The translations under genes were made by a program, and so were the position numbers. Positions 13,706-20,187 of a stretch of 20,187 bases of DNA are shown here, piece by piece. Origin of the DNA: CAWHOW01 sp050013795 (GTDB lineage Bacteria; Bacteroidota; Bacteroidia; Bacteroidales; CG2-30-32-10). The notes beneath the pieces were generated by a model. It saw nothing but the letters and a program-made list of their open reading frames with translations, did not search any database and had not been told where the DNA came from. Numbering within the stretch: position 1 is the first letter of the stretch; each line of letters begins with the position of its first letter. Location of the stretch: contig JBEKEO010000035.1 of NCBI GenBank assembly GCA_050013795.1, positions 1 to 20,187 on the forward strand. The letters are read 5' to 3'.

Positions 13706-16639
13706 ATGCCGAAAAGAGAAGAGCTTCTTGAACTGAAAAAGGAACTGGAAGGCGATTTGTATTGTGATGATGCCAGCAGGCTCATGTATGCTACTGATGC
13801 ATCAGCCTATCGCGAAATGCCTGTAGCAGTTACCCGCCCTAAAAACAATGATGATATTAAAAAGGTCATTGCTTTTGCCAGACAACATAAAACATCATTG
13901 ATTCCCCGTACTGCCGGAACATCGCTGGCCGGACAGGTTGTAGGTAGCGGTATCGTGGTTGATGTGTCAAAATACATGACACAAATTTTAGAGATAAATG
14001 AGAAGGAAAAATGGGTTCGGGTACAACCCGGCGTTATACTTGATGAACTAAATAAAATTCTTGAGACTAAAGGACTTTTCTTTGGCCCTGAAACTTCTAC
14101 TTCCTCACGATGTATGATAGGTGGTATGGTAGGAAATAATTCTTGTGGTGCGCACTCCATAGTATATGGCAGCACACGCGACCATACACTTTCAGTAAAT
14201 GCAATTTTAAGTGATGGTTCAGAAGTAGTATTCGGAGAGATCTCTGCTGAGGAATTTCAAACTAAAATACAGGGTGACACGCTAGAGAATAGTATTTACA
14301 AGAATGTTTACGAGATATTAAATAACCCTGTTAACCAACAGGAAATTATCAGGCAATACCCTGATAAGTCCCTGAAAAGAAGGAATACGGGTTATGCCAT
14401 TGATCTGTTATTGGATTGTGAACCTTTCACTAAAGATGGTGTTCCTTTTAATTTTTGCAGGCTGATAGCTGGTTCTGAAGGTACTCTTGCTTTTATAACC
14501 GAAATTAAACTGAACCTTGTTCCTCTACCGCCAAAGGAAAAGGTATTGGTTTGCGTTCATCTTAATTCCGTTCATGAAGCCTTGCATGCAAACCTTATTG
14601 CTTTGAAACATGGTCCTTATTCAATAGAATTGATGGATAAAGCCATCATGGATCTGACCAAGGAAAACATCACGCAAAATAAAAATCGCTTTTTTGTTCA
14701 GGGCGACCCCGGTGCAATCCTGATAGTTGAATTTGCTGAAACTGATAAAGCGATCATTGAATCTAAAGTGATGGCAATGGAAAGTGAAATGAAGGCTGCC
14801 GGATATGGTTTTCATTTTCCTGTTGTTTCAGGCAGCGATATGAAGAAAGTTTGGGATCTTCGCAAGGCAGGACTTGGCATACTTTCCAATTATCCCGGCG
14901 ACAGCAAACCTGTTTCGCTTATTGAAGATACAGCTGTGAATCCGAAACTTCTTCCTGATTATGTAAAGGATCTTGACGCAATGCTTGCCTGTCATAAGCT
15001 TTCAACAGTATATTATGCGCATATTTCAACAGGCGAGTTGCATATTAAACCTGCTTTAAATCTGAAAGACCCCAGGGATGTTGAGCTTTTCAGGACAGTT
15101 GCCATGGAAGCAGCCAACATAGTTAAAAAATATAAAGGCTCCTTAAGCGGCGAACATGGCGATGGCAGGCTTAGGGGAGAGTTTATTCCATTAATGGTTG
15201 GCGAACATAATTATGAGTTATTAAAACAACTTAAAAAAGCCTGGGACCCGGATAATATTTTCAATCCCGGAAAGATAACTGATACGCCCCGCATGAATAC
15301 CAGTCTGCGTTATGAGCAGGCACGGTCAGTTAAAAATATTGAAACTGTTTTCGATTTTTCACACGATCATGGGATACTGAAGGCAGTAGAGAAATGCAAT
15401 GGCTCTGCCGACTGCCGCAAGTCGAGCATTATTGGCGGAACCATGTGTCCAAGTTATATGGCCACCAAAGATGAAACACATTCAACGCGTGCAAGAGCAA
15501 ATATCCTTAGGGAATTTCTCACAAATTCGCCCAATAATAATCCATTTGACCATAAAGAGATATATGCTGTGATGGACCTCTGCTTATCATGCAAAGCCTG
15601 CAAATCAGAATGTCCTTCGAATGTTGATATCACTAAATATAAAGCTGAATTTCTGCAACATTATTATGATGAGCATGGAGTCCCTTTCAGGGCAAGAATG
15701 ATTGCTGATATAACCAGAACAAACAGTATTGGCGCCATATTTCCATCAGTGTTTAATTTCTTTATCACTAATAAATTTTTCTCAGGTACTGCAAAACAGC
15801 TTCTTGGTTTTGCTCCAAAGCGTACTATTCCAAAGTTGTACAGGATAACGCTGCGGAAATGGTTCATGAAATTTTCTGAACATAGAGATACAAGCAAACT
15901 TACAAAAGGAAAAGTTTATTTGTTCGCAGATGAATTCACAGATTATAATGATACTGAAATTGGCATCAGGGCAATTGAGTTGCTTACTAAACTTGGATAC
16001 CGGGTGGAGTTACCGAATCATGTGCTTAGCGGCAGAACTTATCTTTCCAAAGGCTTGTTGCGGAAAGCAAAAAAGATAGCCAACACCAATGTGGCTTTAC
16101 TGAAAGATGTGATAACCGATGATGCTCCTTTACTTGGAATTGAACCTTCGGGGATACTTGCCTTCCGTGATGAATATACAGAGCTTGTTGATAAATCGCT
16201 GAAAGAGGCGTCAATTAAACTTGCAGCCAACTGTTTTATGATTGACGAATTCATTATAAAAGAGTTTGAGAAAGGGAACATCAGTAAAGATTTATTTTCA
16301 AAGGAAGCAAAGAATATCAGGTTGCACGGGCATTGCCACCAAAAAGCGTTGGCTTCGACAGAACCAACCAAAAAGATGCTGGAGATACCATTTAACTTTA
16401 AAGTGGTAGAAATAAAATCAGGCTGCTGTGGAATGGCCGGTGGTTTCGGTTATGAAAAGGAACATTACGAAGTGTCAATGAAAGTTGGTGAACTGGTATT
16501 GTTTCCCGAAATTCGCAAGACAACTGATGACGTATTGATTGCTGCTCCCGGCACCAGTTGCCGTCATCAGATAAAAGATGGCACCGGGCGTAAAGCGTAT
16601 CATCCAGTTGAGATATTATATGAAGCATTGATCAAATAA
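13706..16639 (+). CDS. YdiJ-type FAD and Fe-S dehydrogenase (GlcD-GlpC fusion), putative D-2-hydroxyglutarate dehydrogenase
   Basis: Membrane-associated or cytoplasmic flavoprotein oxidising a D-2-hydroxy acid and passing electrons through Fe-S clusters. The 977 residues contain, in order, a PCMH-type FAD domain, a FAD-linked oxidase C domain, a ferredoxin-like part and CCG domains. In the FAD domain are PRTAGTSLAGQVVG (67-80), GGMVGNNSCGAHSIVYGSTRDH (139-160) and LIAGSEGTLAFITE (253-266). The oxidase C domain has AHISTGELHIKP (438-449) and SGEHGDGRLRGEF (481-493). Cluster Cys are C564, C570, C581 and C626, C629, C632, C636 (CLSCKACKSECP). CCG elements are HGHCHQKAL (about 874) and GCCGMAGGFGYEKEHY (906-921). 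Length and order match YdiJ (about 1018), shown to be a D-2-hydroxyglutarate dehydrogenase in Proteobacteria. D-lactate or glycolate are other possible substrates. It lies 33 bp after the DUF1338 gene, which supports the hydroxyglutarate assignment. Confidence 0.88.
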   Translation: MPKREELLELKKELEGDLYCDDASRLMYATDASAYREMPVAVTRPKNNDDIKKVIAFARQHKTSLIPRTAGTSLAGQVVGSGIVVDVSKYMTQILEINEKEKWVRVQPGVILDELNKILETKGLFFGPETSTSSRCMIGGMVGNNSCGAHSIVYGSTRDHTLSVNAILSDGSEVVFGEISAEEFQTKIQGDTLENSIYKNVYEILNNPVNQQEIIRQYPDKSLKRRNTGYAIDLLLDCEPFTKDGVPFNFCRLIAGSEGTLAFITEIKLNLVPLPPKEKVLVCVHLNSVHEALHANLIALKHGPYSIELMDKAIMDLTKENITQNKNRFFVQGDPGAILIVEFAETDKAIIESKVMAMESEMKAAGYGFHFPVVSGSDMKKVWDLRKAGLGILSNYPGDSKPVSLIEDTAVNPKLLPDYVKDLDAMLACHKLSTVYYAHISTGELHIKPALNLKDPRDVELFRTVAMEAANIVKKYKGSLSGEHGDGRLRGEFIPLMVGEHNYELLKQLKKAWDPDNIFNPGKITDTPRMNTSLRYEQARSVKNIETVFDFSHDHGILKAVEKCNGSADCRKSSIIGGTMCPSYMATKDETHSTRARANILREFLTNSPNNNPFDHKEIYAVMDLCLSCKACKSECPSNVDITKYKAEFLQHYYDEHGVPFRARMIADITRTNSIGAIFPSVFNFFITNKFFSGTAKQLLGFAPKRTIPKLYRITLRKWFMKFSEHRDTSKLTKGKVYLFADEFTDYNDTEIGIRAIELLTKLGYRVELPNHVLSGRTYLSKGLLRKAKKIANTNVALLKDVITDDAPLLGIEPSGILAFRDEYTELVDKSLKEASIKLAANCFMIDEFIIKEFEKGNISKDLFSKEAKNIRLHGHCHQKALASTEPTKKMLEIPFNFKVVEIKSGCCGMAGGFGYEKEHYEVSMKVGELVLFPEIRKTTDDVLIAAPGTSCRHQIKDGTGRKAYHPVEILYEALIK

Positions 16640-16660
16640 TTATTTAGTTGAGAAAATAAA

Positions 16661-17263
16661 TTGCAGGACCCGAAACCAAATATAGCAGTAATAACATCTG
16701 TTCTTAATATTAAGAACATGGTATGCAGTTGCTGTATTCGTGTGCTGAAAGAGGATTTTGAAAAAGCGGGCGTGTTGGTACAAAAGATCCGTCTTGGCGA
16801 GGTAGTGATTTGCTATGATCCTGAAAAAACAAATTTCAATATTATTGAAAAGATAATTAAAGATTGCGGGTTTGAGCTGATAGCAGATAAGGAAAAACTA
16901 TTGGTTGAACAGATAAAGCTGGCTGTTATAGAACTTATCCATTATTATAACAATGCCAACTCTCTTATCCGCAATTCTGATTATCTTATTGAAAAGTTAG
17001 GATATACCTATCAATATCTTTCTTCAATATTTTCAAAACACGAAAACATTACTCTGGAAAAGTATATCATCCTGCAAAAGATAGAGAAAGTAAAAGAACT
17101 GCTCGATTTTGAGAATTATACATTGAGTGAAATTTCTTTTATGATGGGATACAGTAGCGTACAATACCTTTCAAACCAGTTCAAACAGATCACTAATGTT
17201 TCGGTTTCCGATTATAAAAAGAATAAAAATGCCGAACGCCGCCCTTTGAATGAATTGTATTAA
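16661..17263 (+). CDS. HMA-like metal-binding domain fused to AraC-type regulator, TTG start
   Basis: Putative metal-responsive transcription regulator of 200 residues. Residues about 10-75 resemble a heavy-metal-associated domain: strand ITSVLNIKNM, then the metal loop MVCSCC (Met20, Cys22, Cys24, Cys25), which matches the MxCxxC of copper-type HMA domains, and ending GFELIADKE. Residues about 100-188 form an AraC helix-turn-helix pair: YLIEKLGYTYQYLSSIFSK and the family signature LSEISFMMGYSSVQYLSNQFKQ (155-176). The start is TTG at 16661: the only nearby in-frame ATG encodes Met20 inside the domain, so beginning there would remove its first strand. The gene starts 21 bp after the YdiJ-type gene and is probably in the same operon. 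Such fusions are frequent in Bacteroidota, often by copper transport genes; none is visible here. Target genes are unknown. Confidence 0.8.
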   Translation: MQDPKPNIAVITSVLNIKNMVCSCCIRVLKEDFEKAGVLVQKIRLGEVVICYDPEKTNFNIIEKIIKDCGFELIADKEKLLVEQIKLAVIELIHYYNNANSLIRNSDYLIEKLGYTYQYLSSIFSKHENITLEKYIILQKIEKVKELLDFENYTLSEISFMMGYSSVQYLSNQFKQITNVSVSDYKKNKNAERRPLNELY

Positions 17264-17275
17264 ATTCATTCAAAG
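17244..17275. terminator. Perfect 13-bp hairpin across the end of the HMA-AraC gene, possible terminator
   Basis: CTTTGAATGAATT (17244-17256) and AATTCATTCAAAG (17263-17275) are perfect inverted copies around a 6-nt loop; the stop codon TAA (17261-17263) falls in the loop. It separates the convergent HMA-AraC and aspS genes. Neither strand has a U-run after the stem, so it is an atypical terminator, or an mRNA 3'-end stabiliser, rather than a standard intrinsic one. Confidence 0.5.
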
Positions 17276-17298
17276 AAAGCAATTTCAATAATTAAAAA

Positions 17299-19047
17299 CT
17301 ATTTAACATTAACTGAAATACTCAATTCATCCAATTGCTGTTTAGAGATGGATGAAGGAGAATCACTCATCATATCTCGCCCGGCATTGTTTTTAGGGAA
17401 GGCTATATAGTCGCGTATAGAATCAGAACCTCCGAAAACAGCACACCAGCGGTCGAAACCAAAAGCAATGCCACCATGTGGAGGAGCACCGAATTCAAAT
17501 GCATTCATTAAATAGCCAAACTGGGCCTGTGCTAATTCTTCAGTAAATCCGAGTGTTTTGAACATTTTCTGTTGCACCTCTTTGTTATGGATACGAATAG
17601 ATCCTCCTCCAATTTCGACACCATTGATCACTAGGTCATATGCATTCGCCCTCACAGCGCCTGGATTTGTTTCCAGTAATGGAATATCTTCTGGTTTGGG
17701 TGACGTGAACGGATGATGTTTGGCATAATAACGTTTGGTTTCTTCATCCCATTCAAGTAATGGGAAATCTATAACCCATAATGGAGCAAAAACTTCAGGA
17801 TCTCGTAAATCAAGTCTGTTAGCCATTTCAAGTCGGAGTTCGCAGAGCGCTTTTTGTGTTTTCTCAGCGGCACCTGCAAGAACAAGAATGAGATCACCTG
17901 GTTTTGCATTTAATTCGACAGCCCATTTCTTCAGTTCTTCCACATTATAGAATTTATCAACTGACGATTTCAGTGTGCCGTCATGATTATATCTTACATA
18001 TACCAGCCCGGAAGCGCCAACCTGAGGCCGTTTTACAAATTCAGTAAGTTCGTCCAACTGTTTACGGGTATATTCCCCGCAGCCTTTGGCACAAATTCCG
18101 ACAACTAATTCTGCATCATCAAATACCTTAAAATTCTTTCCTTTTACGATATCATTCAACTCAACGAACTTCATTTCGAAACGAATGTCGGGTTTATCAG
18201 AACCATAATATTTCATTGCATCAGCGTAGCTTATTCTCGGAAAAGCTTTTACTTCAATACCTCTGACATGTTTAAACAGGTGTTTTGCCAATCCTTCAAA
18301 AGTATTGAGTATATCTTCTTGCTCAATGAATGACATTTCACAATCTATTTGTGTAAATTCAGGCTGACGGTCGGCACGGAGATCTTCATCTCTGAAGCAT
18401 CGAACGATTTGATAATAGCGATCGAAGCCTGCTATCATTAATATTTGTTTGAATGTTTGAGGCGATTGAGGCAGCGCATAAAATTCCCCCGGATTCATAC
18501 GAGAAGGAACTACGAAATCACGTGCACCTTCGGGCGTGGATTTAATAAGATAGGGCGTTTCCACTTCAATGAAGTTCTGTAAATTCATATAATTCCTTGT
18601 CTCTATCGACATGCGGTGACGCAGCTCAAAGTTCTTTTTAATAACGCTTCTGCGTAAATCTAGATAGCGGTATTTCATTCGCTGTTCTTCACCTCCATCT
18701 GTATTTTCCTCAATTGTGAAAGGTGGAAGTTTTGATTCATTCAGCACTTCAATCTCTTCAACAATTATTTCAATGTCGCCCGTAGGCATTTTTGGATTCT
18801 TATTGCTTCTTTCAATAACCTTTCCTGTTGTTTGCAGCACATATTCCCGCCCCATTGTCCTTGCTTTTTCACAAAGTGCAGCATTTGTTTCCATATTGAA
18901 TGCAAGCTGTGTAATGCCATAACGGTCGCGGAGATCAATAAAGGTCATACCTCCCAGATCCCTTGATCTTTGAACCCATCCGCAAAGTGTAATTGTTTTA
19001 CCAATATCTTTAATGGTCAGTTCACCACAGGTGTGTGTGCGCAACAT
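17299..19047 (-). CDS. aspS: Aspartyl-tRNA synthetase
   Basis: Class IIb aminoacyl-tRNA synthetase charging tRNA-Asp, an essential cytoplasmic enzyme. At 582 residues it has the bacterial form (about 590). The N-terminal OB-fold anticodon-binding domain is TLCGWVQRSRDLGGMTFIDLRDR (20-42). Motif 2 with RCFRDEDLRADRQPEFTQID is at 216-235. The bacterial GAD insertion occupies the middle, and motif 3 is GIAFGFDRW near the C-terminus (about 525-533), followed by IAFPKN. Leu31 occupies the position held by His in the non-discriminating Pseudomonas aeruginosa enzyme, which hints at a tRNA-Asp-specific enzyme; that reading is an inference. It lies 81 bp downstream of recJ on the same strand. Its own start region has no clear -7 element, so it may be read through from recJ. 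Confidence 0.96.
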   Translation of the reverse strand: MLRTHTCGELTIKDIGKTITLCGWVQRSRDLGGMTFIDLRDRYGITQLAFNMETNAALCEKARTMGREYVLQTTGKVIERSNKNPKMPTGDIEIIVEEIEVLNESKLPPFTIEENTDGGEEQRMKYRYLDLRRSVIKKNFELRHRMSIETRNYMNLQNFIEVETPYLIKSTPEGARDFVVPSRMNPGEFYALPQSPQTFKQILMIAGFDRYYQIVRCFRDEDLRADRQPEFTQIDCEMSFIEQEDILNTFEGLAKHLFKHVRGIEVKAFPRISYADAMKYYGSDKPDIRFEMKFVELNDIVKGKNFKVFDDAELVVGICAKGCGEYTRKQLDELTEFVKRPQVGASGLVYVRYNHDGTLKSSVDKFYNVEELKKWAVELNAKPGDLILVLAGAAEKTQKALCELRLEMANRLDLRDPEVFAPLWVIDFPLLEWDEETKRYYAKHHPFTSPKPEDIPLLETNPGAVRANAYDLVINGVEIGGGSIRIHNKEVQQKMFKTLGFTEELAQAQFGYLMNAFEFGAPPHGGIAFGFDRWCAVFGGSDSIRDYIAFPKNNAGRDMMSDSPSSISKQQLDELSISVNVK

Positions 19048-19082
19048 ATAATAAAATTTTTATTTCTGCGAAGTTATTAAAA

Positions 19083-19112
19083 AGTAGTGAGTTGGGAGTA
19101 ATGAGTAGTGAG
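19083..19112. repeat. Heptamer tandem repeat, about 4.3 copies
   Basis: The stretch reads as consecutive 7-mers AGTAGTG, AGTTGGG, AGTAATG, AGTAGTG and a partial AG. First and fourth units are identical, so the nine bases AGTAGTGAG recur exactly 21 bases apart. It sits in the 81-bp gap between recJ and aspS, close to the aspS start, and no coding frame uses it. Confidence 0.7.
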
Positions 19113-19128
19113 AAAAAACAGGCTTTCA

Positions 19129-20187
19129 TTAAACGACATCCGGTTTAATGTCCTTTACCACGAGTTGAAGCGAAATATTTCCGTTCCATTCGTTTTCGTC
19201 AATATGATAACAAAGACTAAAAGTTTTTCCATTTATTACCATTGGAAGATAATCCGACTGGCCAAAAGCGATAGCGTTGTATTCTGGATTATGAATTCCG
19301 GGATACATCACGCAAAGGCGAAGATGATTTGCTCCAACAATACGTGCATATCCTTTGTCAACCAAACCTTTTGTGCGAAATACAGGAGCCATATTTCCGG
19401 GACCGAAAGGAGCAAATTGTTTTAATACACGATAGAACTTCTGCGAAATATCAGTAAGCTCAAGTTCGGCATCTATTTCCACTTCTGGGATAAGCATTCG
19501 TTCTTCAATAGTTTCAGAGACTATCTTTTCAAACTTATCTTTAAACGCCTCCAAATTCTCAGGCTTCAATGAAAGTCCCGCCGCATATTTATGTCCGCCG
19601 AAATGTTCAAGCAGATCACTGCAGGCATCTATAGCATCATATATATCATAATCTTTAACTGAACGGGCGCTGCCTGTGATCAATCCATTGGATTGGGTAA
19701 GAACAATGGTAGGCCTGTAATACGTTTCAATAAGTCTGGAGGCAACAATACCTACAACGCCTTTATGCCATTCAGGATCATAGATAACTGTTGTTTTCCG
19801 TTTTGTAAGCTGCTTGTCCTTATGCAGCATTTCAAGTGCTGATTGTGTTATTGATGAGTCTAGGTTTCGGCGCTCAGTATTGTTCAGGTCGATATATTCA
19901 CCAATTTCCATTGCTGAAATAAGGTCCTCGCAGATAAGCAGCTCAACGGCATTCCTGCCATTCTCAATCCTTCCGGCAGCATTGATCCTTGGACCTACAA
20001 GGAAAACGAGATCGTTTATATTCAGCAAACGCTGAAATATTTGATCTTCCGTAACAATGGATTTATCAAGTCTTTTAATGCCGCTGAATGTTAGTATTGC
20101 TTCTAAGCCTGCGCGCGGATTAGAGTTAATAAGCTTTAACCCGAAATATGCCAGTATTCTGTTCTCGCCTGTAATTGGAACAATATC
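19129..20187 (-). CDS. recJ: Single-stranded-DNA-specific exonuclease RecJ, C-terminal part
   Basis: 5'-to-3' single-strand DNA exonuclease used in recombination and mismatch repair. The frame is open through the right edge of the window, so the N-terminus with the DHH metal motifs is missing; 352 residues are present of roughly 570. The first visible residues, VPITGENRILAYFGL, belong to the end of the DHH domain. They are followed by the conserved VGPRINAAGRIENGRNAVELL and VVGIVASRLIETYYRPTIVL. The DHHA1 nucleic-acid-binding part has HFGGHKYAAGLSL, and the C-terminal OB-fold domain ends LQLVVKDIKP. A TTG at 20028 is an internal Leu codon, not a start. aspS follows on the same strand after 81 bp containing a heptamer repeat. 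Confidence 0.95.
   Translation of the reverse strand, partial: DIVPITGENRILAYFGLKLINSNPRAGLEAILTFSGIKRLDKSIVTEDQIFQRLLNINDLVFLVGPRINAAGRIENGRNAVELLICEDLISAMEIGEYIDLNNTERRNLDSSITQSALEMLHKDKQLTKRKTTVIYDPEWHKGVVGIVASRLIETYYRPTIVLTQSNGLITGSARSVKDYDIYDAIDACSDLLEHFGGHKYAAGLSLKPENLEAFKDKFEKIVSETIEERMLIPEVEIDAELELTDISQKFYRVLKQFAPFGPGNMAPVFRTKGLVDKGYARIVGANHLRLCVMYPGIHNPEYNAIAFGQSDYLPMVINGKTFSLCYHIDENEWNGNISLQLVVKDIKPDVV

Noticed and set aside
20026..20028. TTG as a recJ start codon
   Set aside because: The frame continues without a stop to the window edge and the upstream residues (for example VPITGENRILAYFGL) are conserved RecJ sequence, so this is an internal Leu.
1..20187. A defence island, phage or horizontally acquired segment
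   Set aside because: The genes are housekeeping or common Bacteroidota families with similar codon style, and no integrase, transposase, toxin or nuclease-defence gene is present.

Overview
The window looks like a piece of a low-to-moderate GC chromosome from the phylum Bacteroidota, probably near Bacteroidales. Three things support this. Several genes are preceded by the Bacteroidota -7 element TAnnTTTG, twice with a TTG -33 element 19-21 nt upstream. Shine-Dalgarno sequences are scarce. The family set is also typical: fused DppD-DppF ATPase, DUF1338 short form, metal-binding (HMA)-AraC fusion, SPOR protein, and the yicC-gmk-nadD order. No species can be named from sequence alone. No tRNA, rRNA, CRISPR array, transposase or phage gene was seen.

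Layout. 1-1644 (+): 3' part of a fused two-ATPase peptide/nickel-type ABC transporter protein. 1663-2277 (-): uridine kinase, convergent with it. 2501-4003 (+): a glutamine synthetase type I family enzyme, sharing a bidirectional terminator with a convergent HU gene (4085-4357, -). An AT-rich 0.5 kb intergenic region follows, then a small heat-shock protein (4859-5278, +) and an NlpC/P60 lipoprotein (5438-5977, +). A phospholipase D-type cardiolipin synthase (6020-7096, -) diverges from a SIMPL-domain envelope protein (7199-7927, +). 8077-10157 (+): yicC, gmk and nadD in a row. 10244-11547 (+): a tandem universal stress protein and a SPOR protein 2 bp apart. 11618-12697 (-): class II fructose-bisphosphate aldolase. 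12866-17263 (+): DUF1338 protein, a 977-residue flavin/Fe-S dehydrogenase of YdiJ type, and an HMA-AraC regulator. 17299-19047 (-): aspartyl-tRNA synthetase, downstream of the 3' part of recJ (19129 to the window end, -).

Most of the window is housekeeping. The most interesting part is 12.8-17.3 kb. A DUF1338 protein carrying the expected His/His/Glu metal triad sits 33 bp from a YdiJ-type GlcD/Fe-S fusion, behind a near-consensus Bacteroidota promoter. In Pseudomonas putida the same two families act in sequence in lysine catabolism: 2-oxoadipate to D-2-hydroxyglutarate (DUF1338), then to 2-oxoglutarate (YdiJ). Here they appear as a compact putative operon. Its third gene, starting at TTG only 21 bp downstream, joins a CxxC metal-binding domain to an AraC DNA-binding domain. 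A secondary point is the small heat-shock gene: it has a strong Shine-Dalgarno site, unusual for this phylum, and an upstream 9-nt segment could pair with all of it.
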